Shown here in pieces: positions 13,710 through 27,209 of a DNA stretch of 64,000 nt. The number at the start of each line of letters is the position of its first letter. Positions within the stretch are counted from its first letter, which is position 1. The DNA comes from Aphis gossypii (lineage: Eukaryota; Arthropoda; Insecta; Hemiptera; Aphididae): the NCBI RefSeq assembly GCF_020184175.1, contig NC_065532.1, positions 29,512,001 through 29,576,000 on the forward strand, written 5' to 3'. Under the pieces are notes generated by a model. It was not told where the DNA came from. It ran no database searches and saw only the letters and a list, made by a program, of their open reading frames with translations. The position numbers and the translations under genes are program-made.

Positions 13710-14145
13710 TTTGCGTTCTGAAGTCAATAAATGTGACACTATTAGTGTGGGAAAAGACTGGGAATTTTATGCGAAACGAAAACTTTACTACGTACTCGCA
13801 TGCACACACACAGGTTCCTGTAGCAACCGACGTAGTGCTTTAGTGATGATTCATTACGAAGGCAATATTATAAAGGCTCTTCGTATATTATATAAGTACA
13901 TTGAAATATTTTCATGTTCTCGGAGAATTTTCCAAAAACTTAAATCCATAATAAAATACTATTCACACACAAGCCCCGGTTGGCGGGCGGATTTTATCGG
14001 CTCGTTGCACACCTATACGAGGGCATCCTTACACGGAATAATATGTATATCTTATTATTACACGTCTCACGTATTATTAGGTAAAGGTACACGTAAAGAC
14101 CAAGAAAATCACGAGCCTGAACTTATTGTTGTCCATCACTTTTGA
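13710..14145 (+). CDS. Unrecognised 144-codon open frame, candidate terminal exon
   Basis: The frame is open from just after an acceptor-like TTCTTCGTGTAG to TGA at 14143-14145. Base composition is clearly less AT-rich than either flank, which ends sharply at the stop. The first codon is TTG, not ATG; the first in-frame ATG gives M-I-H-Y-E-G, about 100 residues. The product is basic with several cysteines (T-H-T-G-S-C-S-N-R-R) and no domain I recognise. AATAAATAAATAAAT at about 14240 could act as a poly(A) signal. It may be the last exon of an orphan gene, a long non-coding RNA exon or an old insertion. Confidence 0.28.
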
Positions 14146-15761
14146 ATGTATTTTAAGTATAAATTTAAATACTTGAATGAAAAATTTAAATATAATTATT
14201 ATATTTTCAATCAAATCAATTAAAATCAAAAAAAAAATATAAATAAATAAATAAATGCATTAAAAAAAAAAAAAGAAGTAGATAACCGTTCTGATGTATA
14301 ATTATAGGTGTCGAGTGTACCTTGTCACTGCATTGGACGTGTTAAATTAGAATTTAATGATAAATCATTACATACAAAAAAAAACGATAAGATGGACGAA
14401 AAAATGATTTGACAATCTATATTACTCGGTAGTCGGTACCAATATTTTATGATATAATATTTAAATTTACATTAAAGTAATTTATTTTACTATTAATAAT
14501 GTGTAAGTTGAATTATTTTTTCCAAAAACATTACATTTATAGTATTATTTTAGTACTTAATAATGATAATAGTAATACCAATACATTTGTATCATATATT
14601 ATTGTTATTAATTTTTGAGCCAATACTGACTTACCGTAAAATACAAATGGTGTGAATAGTTTTAAGATATAAATAGGCAATATCATAAAATAGTTCAAAT
14701 ATTTTTTTAATAGCAGTGTGACATTTTGTAGAGAAAATCTAATAATAAACGTAAAAGTTTCAAATTCTTACCAATAATACTTTAGAATCATAACAACTAA
14801 AATCATTTTTGTACATTAAAAAATGTATTTTTTTTCCAAATTTGAATTTCAAATATGTTTGTAAAAAAAGTTTTGTCTTTGTATTCTTAAATAGTTATTG
14901 TAATAACATACAAGGATTCTTGTATTCAATTTTCCATTTATTTTTGACTTAATGAAAATTTTTTATCGGCAATAATTGAAAATTATTTATGTCTATAAAT
15001 AGCTTAAAAGATTCAAAATATTTTAAACATTTTATTATGTATATGCAATGCCGATATAAACGTTTAGTTCTCTGGGACCGGAATTTCAGCTTTAATATCA
15101 TTGATTTTACAATATGATATTTAGCTTTATTGTTTTTCACTGTCGTTACGATCGAGAAAAAAACAGCAAAAAAATTAAAATATTTAAGCAACATTACTTT
15201 TTGACAAAATCAATTTTCTTTTTTTTTTGTAATTCAGAAATGAATAATCGTTAATACTTGAAATATTCACTAAATATTCATATTTGAATTACCAAAATCG
15301 CATACTCATATATGCAGTATTGAATAATTTAAAAATATATTTTGGCACTCTTTGAGCAATCAAGATAAAAATTTAAATATTATTAGATTCTTTTTGTTTT
15401 TTATTTAATTTATGATGGTACAATTTTTGGTCCATAGTAAAAAGCTCAGAAATGTAATACAAAAATAAGAGATTCGTATATTATTATGTTCAATACATAA
15501 TGCCTTAATGACTTATTTAAAATATTTATATCTATGTTTGAAACTTATTCAACCATTCTACGGCACATTGGTACAGTAACATACATTACAAATACTACTG
15601 ACTTAAATGCTATAAATTGAAAATAATAATAATATTCAATATAATATAATATGTAATTTATTTTACTAAAAATTAGTTCAATCTATTGTATTAATAATAG
15701 TAATATATAATATTACAATGTATCATAAAATAATATTCTTAAACATAATATCTGATGGTGT
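14146..15761. other. AT-rich spacer
   Basis: A-rich tracts follow the candidate exon. An 81-codon minus-strand frame (14949-15194) is A/T-driven and has no domain. Nothing else is recognised. Confidence 0.5.
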
Positions 15762-15900
15762 GTCAGCCATCGCTCAGAATCTTTTTTCTTATAAAATGAT
15801 TTATTATTGAATTCAAACTTAACACATCCATCACAGTCGTAGTTATTCAACCACGAGATATACTCTAAACCTACTATACAGCACAGTGAGTTCCATGGAT
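15762..15900. repeat. End fragment of the interspersed repeat also seen at 32.7 kb
   Basis: The stretch from GCTCAGAATC to the block TTGAATTCAAACTTAACACA and TCCATCACAG matches, with gaps, the distal part of the copy near 34080-34140 and the copy near 36975-37035. Only this end of the repeat is present here. Confidence 0.5.
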
Positions 15901-16099
15901 TCTTTTTTTTTTTTAAATAATAATAATAATAAAAAAAAAAATTATTAAAGAATTTTGATCTATTTCTATTTATTTTTTATTTACAGCCTTTCCTATAGGT
16001 GATTCTTCGAATGCATTAAACATTTTGAATTACAGAACTTCGTGTTTAAATACTTAAAAAGTACTTATGCCTGGAATACACATATCTATAAGTCTTTAA

Positions 16100-16440
16100 C
16101 ATCACTGCGCAGACACGCTGAGGATTTCTTGCAGATTAATTTCGCGAATCACATTTTCTAATTAGTTTAGAGTGCAGCACTAGCACTCGTCCGTGTTTTA
16201 CGGGATAGGGTATACATCAAAAGGACATCATTAAATCGTCGTGGCCCGACCTGACACCCGAGAAATAATACCTATGACCATGGAGACGGACTTGCGCGCG
16301 ATTTTCTTTCAGCTCGTCCGCTGTATATCGCGATGTAGTCCTCGGCGCACAAATATAAACATAAACGCGGGTCGTGTTATATTATTACTGCGATGATGAT
16401 ATTATTGTACGGTGACGCGTATAACTACGCCAACGTTAAT
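16100..16440. promoter_or_regulatory. CpG-rich island, candidate regulatory region
   Basis: About thirty CpG dinucleotides occur in some 340 bases, including ATTTCGCGAA, GCGCGCGA, TATCGCGATG and GACGCGTA. The kilobases on either side have hardly any. No long open frame or family match was seen on either strand. A promoter, a non-coding first exon or a conserved enhancer are all possible. Confidence 0.35.
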
Positions 16441-19400
16441 TTAATTAAAAATAACACGGACTCGACGGTAACTATATAGGCACATAGTAGGGAGATATTA
16501 TTTCTATTTGTTCTTATCATCCATGAGGTCCCTGTATTCTGTCGTCATTATTCATAATATATGAAACATGAAACGATATTATAAGCCATCAAGTTCGTTT
16601 CAGTGAACAACTCGTATACCTATACGTGTCAATTTCATGTACAAATAGTATATTATACAAATATAATACATTATAATAGTCTGTGGACGGTTTCTTATAC
16701 CAATATTATATTAATATTATCATGGATGAACAACATACTCCAAAAATAAGTATCACAATACTAGATACTCGATACATTGAATTTTATTAAGTAGGTACTA
16801 CAGATAACCGATATTCGATAAATTACAAATTAAATGATTTTGATGACGATTGTTCTAAAATAATATATATTTTGTTTTTTTGTGTATGTAGGTGAGAGTT
16901 GGTATAGTTGAACTATTCAAATGACAGTTACGAATCGAAAGTAAAATATTATTGAGCTATATAGCTCGATATAGTTATAACTGTCAATTTTCAAGAAATG
17001 AAATGTATCGTAAAAAATTAAGAAAATAAATCGGCCAATTTGCTTTGCTGTCTATTAGATATTAAGTGTGCTTGTTACTGAGTATGTTGTTATGACGATG
17101 TGATAAATGTAAATTCTATAAGAAATCTCTATATACGAGAAAAAATATTCTGAATGGAGACAGTTAATGGTTATATTGTTATAATCCAAAAATATTTTTT
17201 ATAATGATTAATATATATTTACGTATATAAATTTATTTCACAAAACAAACATTTTTTCAAAACATTTAGATACATATTATACTGTTATTTATTTATACCA
17301 CGAAACTATTCTACGGTAAGGTAATTATTAAAAATAATACTTGATTTAAATAAATAAAATTTATAAAGTTTAAATATTTGGCTAGTGTCTGGAAAATATA
17401 CACATTTTTACATTAAACACTCAAATTGACGACTGTTCACTACATACAATACACACGTTCTATATTAATAAAAAACAATAATTTTGTTTTTTTAACTTAG
17501 TTTCTTAAAAAAAAAAAAAAAAATCATATTATTTTATTTGTATTCTACAATATTTGTTATAACTTACAGTTTATCAATATAAAATGTTTCCATTCAACAT
17601 AAATATTATAATTTATAATCAACTTTCAAAAACAATTCAAATTATACATTTTTGTTCATTAATTAGTGGTGAATAATTTGATTTAATATTAACTATTATG
17701 ATATTTAATAATATATAGGAATAAATATTTAAATACGCCACTTATTAGATCTAGAATAAATACAAAAATAAAATCACATAAAATTGCAAAATTTGATCTC
17801 TCCTATAAAATATTTGTCATTGGTAAGTTCTAATAAGAGTGTTTTTTGAATATATGATACACATTACATATTCAAATATTATTTCAACTAGATACCCTTA
17901 GTAATAACTAAAATAACTAATAAGTGCATGAAATCCTAATAAAGATAACCATTTTAATTTTAATTTATACTCTTTAATTATACATATTAGATATTAACTT
18001 GTACTTATTTAAATCTTAATTAATATATAAAAATTTTTTATAACTAACTCATTGCTTTTCAAATAAAATATGACTTACGGATTTTAAGTACTTTTGAAAA
18101 GTTACTAATTACTCAAAAAGAAATTAAAATATTTGCAAACAAAATTAATAGTCTTTGCTTCATTAATTATTTTTGAATTTAATTAATTATATAATTTAGG
18201 TAAATAAAGGTAAGTAGAAAAGTAGTTACGACCAAAATTCATAAATACTGCTGAAGCTGAATGTAATATCTAACTCACATTAAATGCATTTTTCTAATAT
18301 TAAAGTTTGTCAAATCATAAAAGAAAGAAACAGAAGACATTATGAAATTTTTTCCAATGAAAAATAGAGAAAAACATTCGTCAAGTGCTTTCTAGCGTTA
18401 AAAAAAAAGTTGAGAGACCTGACGTTAACATAGAATGTTGTTGATATAATAATGGAATTATTTTATACCAATTTAAAGAACAGAAAATGTCATTAAGCTT
18501 GTTCTATATTGAAAGGAACGAAACCTTTCTAGTTTCCTTTAACACAAATAATATTACTACTTTGTACGGCTGATCAGATAAAGAAACGCCACAATTATTT
18601 TTATAAAAAGCCATTATACTGAACATAATTTTTTTAGTTTTTATCAAGAAGACTGCAAAAACTAATTTTTTTTCTGTTACTTGGTGTATATTTTAATTAT
18701 TTTTTGTATTAATTTCATAACTTATTCATCTATAATTTTTTTCATTCATTAAATATATACTCGTATTGATAATGAGTTATTAGATATAAGTTTTTGTTGT
18801 ACTTAAAATATTATTCACACAGTTCCAAATTTAAATTTTTTTTAATAAATTGAAAAATATCCTTTATATTGATTATTTATAGGAACTACATTATTAAATA
18901 TTAACTTAACATATATTATAAATATAAAATATATAATCTGTACAAAACTTACAATGCGTGAAATAAGCTAAATTAATGTGGTAAGGAATTAAAAAGTGTG
19001 AGCATGGAAATTTTCTAGTGATAGCACACCAAATATATATTTAAAAATACGTTCGAAACATTAGTAATAATGATAATAAATTATTTACATATTATGTATC
19101 AATTTTTTTCTTGTATTTTTACAGATTTATTAGACATATTTAGCAGAAAAACACACAATTATTAATCCATATTATATATATTTAAATTATACCTAGTTAG
19201 AATCTTAATTGAAATAAACAATAGGTTTTATAATAATACGCATTTTTTCAAACAATTTATATAATGTTCGTTTTATGAATATATATTTTTAAATTAGAAA
19301 ATAAACACAGATAGTTCTCACTTAAAAGTATTTTGTTTAAAGAATTAAGAAATGTAATATTGAGCAAAAATAATGTTTCAAAAATAAAAACTGTATATTT

Positions 19401-22400
19401 TAGTATTCAATTTTCGATTAAAATGATATTAAATATCTTGCACTTAAAACAAGAAAAATGTAAATAAATTGAATTAATTAAAATTTTTCTAAAATCGATT
19501 CTTTTAAATCATCGGATTTAAACAAAAAAATGAATTTACGTTACTCAAAAAAATAAAACAATGTGACAATCCTCCTAATAATTTTATTCGCTAGATTCTG
19601 AAATTGAAAATTATTATGGTTTTATTATTGAAATGTAGAATACTCTATGAAATTGTGTAATTAATATCTTACGATCAAGAAGTATTTAAGTGAAATTAGT
19701 TAAAGCCACATCAGATACATTTATAAAAGAAAATTAAATTCCTTTGTGTTTTAATTTATCCATTACATTATTTATAGTTGCCTTAAACGATTTTAGTAAC
19801 AAAATACATAATCCAATTAAAAATGTATATTATTAGTTAACAATTTAAATATCTTTCAAAAATTAATAAATACTTGTTCTAATTACTATTAATTATTTTT
19901 TTAATTAGTATTTAAAACTATAAAATAGTTCAATAAAAATTGAATTTAAATTATCGTTTAGTTTATCACTAGGTACGTAACTTCATAAACAAATTTTATC
20001 AATCAAAACTCAAAATAAACGAATTAGAGACAGGTAAAAATACAAACTTTAATATAATTACTTTCATAGTATATTATTCAATAAAATAATAAATACGAAT
20101 GCTATATAGCACTTACATATACGATTATATAAGAAATATTTAATGCAATCGTGTAAATTTGACAAGAAATAAGAATACTAAATAGTAACGAAATATATTA
20201 TTATATGTTAGTATGACATATAATAAATCTTAGTACTGAAATATTTTTTCAATAAATAATTTGAAAACATAAGGTTCCTCAGAAGTTATTGTTAAATCAA
20301 TATTAAAATATCAAAAATTAATAGCTTCAATTTTTTTTATTTTTAAAGGACGAAATGAAAATGTGGACAAAGTTGAACATTTTAATAATAAAGAATGATT
20401 TTATTTCTCGAATGATATTTTTATTTTTTTGTATGTTAGTAGTATGACGTGTTGTTGTTCGAAAACAAAAAAACCGATAGGAGCTCTTACAACAAATATA
20501 AGGGTAATAAGAAATATGGTAAATATAATTGTTTTTAAATTTTAAAAATTTATAGATTTTTAATTTTTAGATTAAAAAATGTTGAAAAATGTAAATCCTT
20601 TTTGAAATAATGATTATTTACCGCGGATCATCCTGTTATAGAGCTATCTCGTCTGTTTGTTTGTAAAGGTAATATCGATTTATATTACAATGAATTAAAA
20701 TTATACTTACATTAATTACGTCGATATTATTTATCGCATATTTGGTGGCATATCCTGTCACGGTTGGTATTCTGAGTATCAGTTTTGACTGTTTTTACTA
20801 TCACCCCATACGACAAGCATTGGCAGACCAACGTTTGACAGTGGTCTAGACGTCGACAATAACGTCCGACCGTGTGGACAACTGTTCTGACTGTATCTTG
20901 TACTACACACGTCAAACCATCGACACATGTCGAAATTCATTTTGAATTGTAACTTTCATGATTGTATTTAAATTAATTGTATAAGTGATCCTCATTGATT
21001 ACACCAGTCACAGTTGAGTTCAACTAGGAACTTATACGTTTTATAATAGATATTAAATAACGTTGTAATTTTTTAAAGTGTATACTATATTAACGTACTT
21101 ATAGTGTTCAATTTATTGAGTATTTTACATAAGTCCTTAAACGTACTATGTAAATTTATTGATAGATTATGTATAGTTTTAATTAAGTATCATCATTTAT
21201 CTGATATTTTTTTGTTTAAACATTAAGTACAAAATACATATATCAATAATAATATCAAATATAAAATAAAACTATGGTGAAAAAAATAACAACAATACGA
21301 ATACTATATATTAATACCTATATATAATTTTTTTGTTTTCAAAAAATGTAATATGAAAGTCTGATTTAAATCAGAAAGAAATATGCAATAAAACTTGGAA
21401 CACAATGCTTTATTACATTTATAACATCATATAAGTAGCTTTTAAGTAACTGCTCATATTATTATCTTAAACTGAAATACATAATCTAATAATTTGCGAA
21501 AAGAAAACCTTTTAAGATGCTTCGCTTTATTCAATAAAAAACAAAGAAATAGAGGCCGACATGGTACAGTAAATCTAATATATAGATCAATGTTAAATTT
21601 TATATTGTTTTTAGTGCATGACGTCAATAAAAAAAATTGTTTTTAACTGTTAATGTAATAACTCTTTACACCAAGAGAAAGTATAGTATTATAATATAAG
21701 CATACCAAATAAATAACAATTAAATTACCGATTTGAATAGTTATAATGCAGTTGATATATTTTTATATATTATATTATTATATTTAACCATAATTTTAAT
21801 ATTTTGAACAGCCATACTATTTGCTCACCAATTCCTGCTACATTAATCTGATAAGCTTACAGTTCCTTTGTACAAAACGCATGCATATATAACTAATATA
21901 TAATATAAGGTTTATACAAACGTGGTTTTCACTTTTCACAGGTGTTGTATTCGTGGATTAATATGGACAGATATCTGCTTGTATTTGATTGATTCACAAT
22001 AGATATTTACATTTATACGGACGGTGAATTACTTCGAAAACGACAGGTTATAATATATAATGAACGATTCGTGTATTTAATAATGCGCAATACCCAACTA
22101 AAACGTATGATAGCAGTCTACATACACTTATTCAGACTGATTTCTGATTTTAGACTACCTACTCGTTTATAGAACTTATATTATAGGTTATACAATCGTA
22201 TTTGATGTTTTATAATTTTGTTCAATTCAAATAAATACTTGTTGGTACATTATTCGCGTTCGTTATGATTGTAAAATTTGAGAAACTTGATTTGTTTCGT
22301 GTATAGGTACTTCTTACATCATAATTGAGTAAATCACTACAAAATATTATTCCAAATTCAAGATAGACAATAATAGATAGCTTATTAGATATAAAAAATA

Positions 22401-23179
22401 ATTCATAACGGAAATATGGGTCAAACTTAATGTCTGAAAATAATTTATAATATATTTCTTTTTATTATATTTTTATTTTATTAATAGGTACAATAGGATG
22501 AAAATTTTTTTACCTAAACAATGACAGACATATATAATTCCATGTTATTAATAATAACTTATAAGTCAGTGCCTACTTCTTACTGTGTAGTGTGTAGAAT
22601 AATGTGAATAAGTTCATAGTAAATATCTTAAAATTAGTCCTAATAATTTGAAAATTCTACTTTCAAATGTCAATAGAAAATAATAATATTAGTACGTAAT
22701 GTCGTAATGGAGAAAAGTTTAGAGTGTATTACAACAATTTTTTTTGTTAAATACCTATCCAACTTTGTCAAAATTTTAACTTAAAATGAATATTATAATG
22801 AATAAAATAATGTGTCTATATGTACCCATTTTAAATATTTTTAAATACTTTAAAACAAACTTATGAAGAATTTTGTGTTATCTATATTTTTAATCTTTAG
22901 GTGTTAAAATGTATATTTATATGTATTAATTTTAACTACAGTATAGTTTTTAAATTTTTATGAAATCTAATTATACTAACTACACTTATTAAAAAGAGTT
23001 ACTTTATTTTTTTGTAATAAAATTTTATAAAATATTACTGCAGCAAAAACATATATTATTATGAAAAACTAATAAAGTGGAATATTTCAAATATATATGT
23101 ATATATTGATAGCTCAAAAAAAGCTGACGTTTAAAAAATTATATTATGTATGGAAAATATTAAAATACATTTTTTGTGC

Positions 23180-23330
23180 AGCCGAAACTTACCTCTTACC
23201 ATTAATGGTAGTTTTATCTGGCAGTTCATCGCATTTAAGTTATCACATCTTATTAATTGATTGAAAGTTATCTAATGCGGTTGCCGTTTAGTGACGCCCA
23301 CCATCTTTTTGGATTAAAATCTGCAAAATT
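23180..23330 (-). other. GC-balanced block with a consensus splice donor on the minus strand
   Basis: Read on the minus strand the block contains D-E-L-P-D-K-T-T-I-N-G-K followed by AG|GTAAGT, a perfect consensus donor. Upstream on that strand the frame is short, and the ATG in AAGATGGTGGGCG reaches a stop after ten codons. It could be an isolated exon of a minus-strand gene or an old insertion. Confidence 0.2.
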
Positions 23331-24092
23331 GAATTTTTGCTCATTTTATACCTATCATATATAGATTCTTTATTAAAAAATGCTGAAGAAAGAAAATAAT
23401 AATGTAAATTTTCAACTTCGAATACCACTAATATAGCCAATAATATAATTTTACCGAATTACAATATCGATAATTTTCGTATTCTTAAAATTAACGAATA
23501 TAATAATTTCACGTACCGATGAATATCAATTTAGATGATACACTTTATAATAAAAGTATTATCAATTTTAACAATACTATTTAAGCTTTTAAACAATACA
23601 TAAAAGTCTTAAAATGTTATTACAATTAACTATGAATCATAATTATTTTCTTCATATAAATTAACTTTCATCCAAACATACAAAACATATTATTGATTAG
23701 CAAATAAAATCTTAAATTATAACTTAGATTGTCCACTAGAAATAATAATGAAACTTACTGATATAAATATTTAAATCAGTTATCTGTTAGAGAATGTGGG
23801 CTGAGTAAGAATTTTTTTTTAAAAATAACTTCAAAACCAAATAGCCAAAAGAAAGTATAAATAATATTGACAACAGGAAAAAAACTCATAGTAAAATCAA
23901 TACACTCATGTTCCATATTTGGGCCTCTAATAATTATTAGCATTTATAATCTTTATACAGGTGTTATATACATTGTGACTAATTTATTGTTTTGATTAAT
24001 AGAATTTTAAATCAAACTGTCTATTTAAACAATTTTTACCAATATATATTTTAAAATCGACTGTAATTCGTGATAAGTCAGTATTTTTTGCT

Positions 24093-24114
24093 ATCCATCA
24101 AATAGTTGATGGAT
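24093..24114. repeat. Perfect 9-bp stem palindrome
   Basis: ATCCATCAA, ATAG loop, TTGATGGAT. It is an isolated small hairpin in the gene desert with no associated feature. Confidence 0.6.
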
Positions 24115-26548
24115 GATCGTCAAACATAAAATTTAAAACTTTACTTTTAAATGTATTATGAAAAATAATAAAATATTGTTTCATCACTCACTTGTCATTA
24201 TTTTCTCAACATTTAAGTTTTGTATTAGATAGATTAATGTCAAAGGTGTTTTCAATTTTTTAGACTTCACATCTTTTGAAATTGATGTGAGATTAACTAA
24301 ATCAAAACATGATAGAGCTAGGAATGTTACTCAATACATACGAAATATTAATATACTATAGGCTATAAATAGTAAGTCTAAAATTATGTAATTTAATACA
24401 AGTTGGAAGTTCCTTTAAAAAACTATATCTAAATTATAAATACCAGATATAATATTACATAGGTTACTTCAATACATCAGTTAAATAAAAAATACTAATT
24501 ATATTAAACCTTAAAAAAAAAAAATCATTACTATTTTGGTTATTTTATATATGAATATAATTGAGAATTTAAATTATGAAATACATAATATTGTATGAAA
24601 TTTGAATAATTGTCTAAAGAATTTGATTTATATAACAGTTTGGTAATTCAACTAGATATAATATTCGTTATTTTAAGTTGTTTCCATATTTATATTATAT
24701 ATAGTAAAATTAAACCAATAATAAATTATAATAATAGTACAAACTTTGTACTTTCATATATTTTAATATGAAATTTACCTAGTACATTTGACTAAGTTAT
24801 TCAAATTAATAAAATATGATATTATGCACATGGTATATGTATCTTACTTATTTGTGTACTCCAAAATTAGTTGTAAATTTCAATGAACCATTGATTTTTC
24901 GCTGTTATGTAAGTGTAATTTACATAATGCTTGTATATCTTCATTGTTATAATTTTAACTTCAAGTCAAGTTTAAAACTGTTGAAAAGTGTATTTCATTG
25001 ATTCATCATGACAAATTGTTTTTACTATACATTTAATACAAGTATAAAATTATTATTAACGTATCTTAAATCTATTATTTACAAATAACAGAAAAACTTT
25101 CAATTATCATTCACTTTCTCATCCGTCAACTCCTATTATACGCCATCCACTGTCATAATGGATCGTAAATTATAAATAGAATATTGCAGGCATGTATAAA
25201 GGGTATATATGTACTTTCAGAAAAATTAAAAAGTATCATTGTAAAAAGCTAGTGCGGATTCAAATAATAAATTAAAATCATTAAATTATTTTAATTTATC
25301 ATCATATAGACTAATACCTAAAATAATATTAAAATAGATATTTAGGTATAGTAATAATAATTATAAAAATATTTTTTTCTTTTATCCGTCTAATTTTATT
25401 ACCCCCGTAACTTTCTTGGCCTTATTTAAGACGGTTAATCGAAGAAATTAACTGTATTTTGAAAAACATTAGTTGTTAAAGCCAAATTACAAATTTAACA
25501 CTGTTGACAATATTTAACCTTTATTGATTAGTATTGCATTATATATACTAATGACTTTCTAAATTGTCATGTTTAGGTAAAATAATGTTTAATTTGCATT
25601 GAAAAGAAATGATTGTCAGCATTTTTGTCATTGAAATAATGTATACGGAGTCATGGAATATCATTAAAGTATTAATATTTATTTATTATTATATTTTAAA
25701 AACACGACAGTAATAAAAAAAAAACCATATTTTTCTAAGTTTATAAAAATAAATAAATTGAGCACTAGGGGGTTAATGGATCCAAAGTTTCTGTTGTTTA
25801 TATATACTATAATATAATCATCATCCTATAATAATATGTTATATGACAGAGAAAAAATATTTTTCAAGTTTATTTTTACTTTATAAATGTACCTCTACTA
25901 TAATTCATTTAAATTACACAACTAGCTATTGTTAATTAATATATATTATACTCAGCGTAGTGGCTTAGCTTAGCATCAGGAGTGTATTTTATTTGAGTTA
26001 GTTAAAATAATATGTTAAAACAGATATTTGATAAATTATTTATACGGTTTGTCCTAATAATGTAAAAAAAAAAAAACACAGTATTGTAAAATCAATACAT
26101 TTATCACTCCATTCAGAATCTAAACTAATTTAATTGATTAAAAATCAAATTCCAAAATGACTGTAACTTATAGCTAGTTTATGAAAAAAAAAACTGTAAA
26201 TCTGTCACTATACAATTTATTTTTGATAAAATACCTTAAAAATATAATTAAATGTTGTATAAAAGTTATTTTTATAATAAATAATAAGCATTGAAAATGT
26301 ATTAACAATATTTTTTTTGTAAATGTATGAAATTAAGTTAGAATGTTGATTAATTTTATTAAAGAAGCAATTTTCTTAATAGATTTTAATAGATTTTAAT
26401 GTGTAATTCTACTAACGCAACAATAAAAAATCGGTAGATAAACAAATACGCTATTATTGTAAAAATGGTTTGTTTTTTTTCTCTATAGTTACCGCGTGTA
26501 TTATGCATATTATGATTAATATACATTATTAAGTTTATTGAATGAAGT

Positions 26549-26556
26549 TATAAAAA
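26549..26556 (+). promoter_or_regulatory. Possible TATA box for the glycerol kinase-like gene
   Basis: TATAAAAA lies 75 bases upstream of the chosen ATG, which would put transcription start near 26580 and leave a 5' leader of about 45 bases. In DNA this AT-rich such strings are common by chance, so position is the only support. No initiator motif is obvious downstream. Confidence 0.25.
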
Positions 26557-26623
26557 TAAATAATTATTTGAACTGTTTTTAAAATATTTTATGGTACCCG
26601 TATAATTGTTCCAAAAAGATAAT

Positions 26624-27209
26624 ATGAATATATCACGATTGTATAACGTGTTCAATGCGGAGAAAGCAAAAGAATCGTTGGTCGGTACAATAGTGGTGAA
26701 TACGAATGAAGTTGGATTTTACACGTTTAAGGCCAATTGTAGCGACGTGGTAAAGTCCCACCATCTGGCTATCAAGGACGTAGAAACGTCGCGAGCAGGA
26801 TGGTCAGAACAGGACCCCATGGCGATCTTGAGCACCGTGCAGGAGTGTATTTCCAACACAACGACTCCGGGTGGAATGGTTATGGGTTTGCGCGTAGTCA
26901 CTGTGGGTGTAGCTAACCAACGAGGTTCCGTGGTGGCGTGGAACAAGCGTACCGGCGATCCACTTTCTAACGTGATACTGTGGTCGGACAATCGGACGGC
27001 CACCATGGTGGACGAGTACTTGAAGACCAACGACAAGTACCGGTATCAGAAAGTGTGTGGTCTGCCGTTCAGTCCTTACTTCAGTGCGTTCAAAATCAAG
27101 TGGTTACTGAACAACGTCGGTAAGGTAATGTCGGCCTATCGGGTCGGTGACTGTTACTTTGGTACAATCGATACTTGGATTTTGTGGAACATGACTGGTG
27201 GAAAGGACG
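26624..27209 (+). CDS. GK: Glycerol kinase-like gene, exon 1
   Basis: This exon encodes residues 1-195 plus the first base of codon 196: the first half of the N-terminal FGGY domain, with the degenerate phosphate loop and the glycerol-binding region (Arg100 and Tyr152 kept, the neighbouring Glu replaced by Gly101). An upstream ATG at 26591 meets a stop after three codons, so 26624 is the credible start. The reading frame runs past the donor to a stop at 27298, but family similarity ends at G-G-K-D, so the donor is placed at 27210 (G|GTGATT). This is a weak donor without G at +5. One full line inside the exon (26761-26820) is 55% GC, far above the flanking DNA. Confidence 0.88.

Larger units (their letters stand above)
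16441..26548. other. Gene desert of about 10 kb
   Basis: Extremely AT-rich DNA with short A/T runs. Three small islands depart from it: 20720-20930 (GC-balanced, 62-codon minus frame without ATG or domain), 23180-23330 (see separate entry) and a perfect palindrome at 24093-24114. No RNA gene, transposase or conserved exon was recognised. Confidence 0.6.

Noticed and set aside
20727..20915. 62-codon minus-strand frame
   Set aside because: It starts with TTG, has no domain, and the repeated Val/Thr/Asp pattern reflects local sequence reuse.
26719..27036. 105-codon minus-strand frame opposite exon 1
   Set aside because: It is the antisense shadow of the glycerol kinase-like exon, with no domain of its own.
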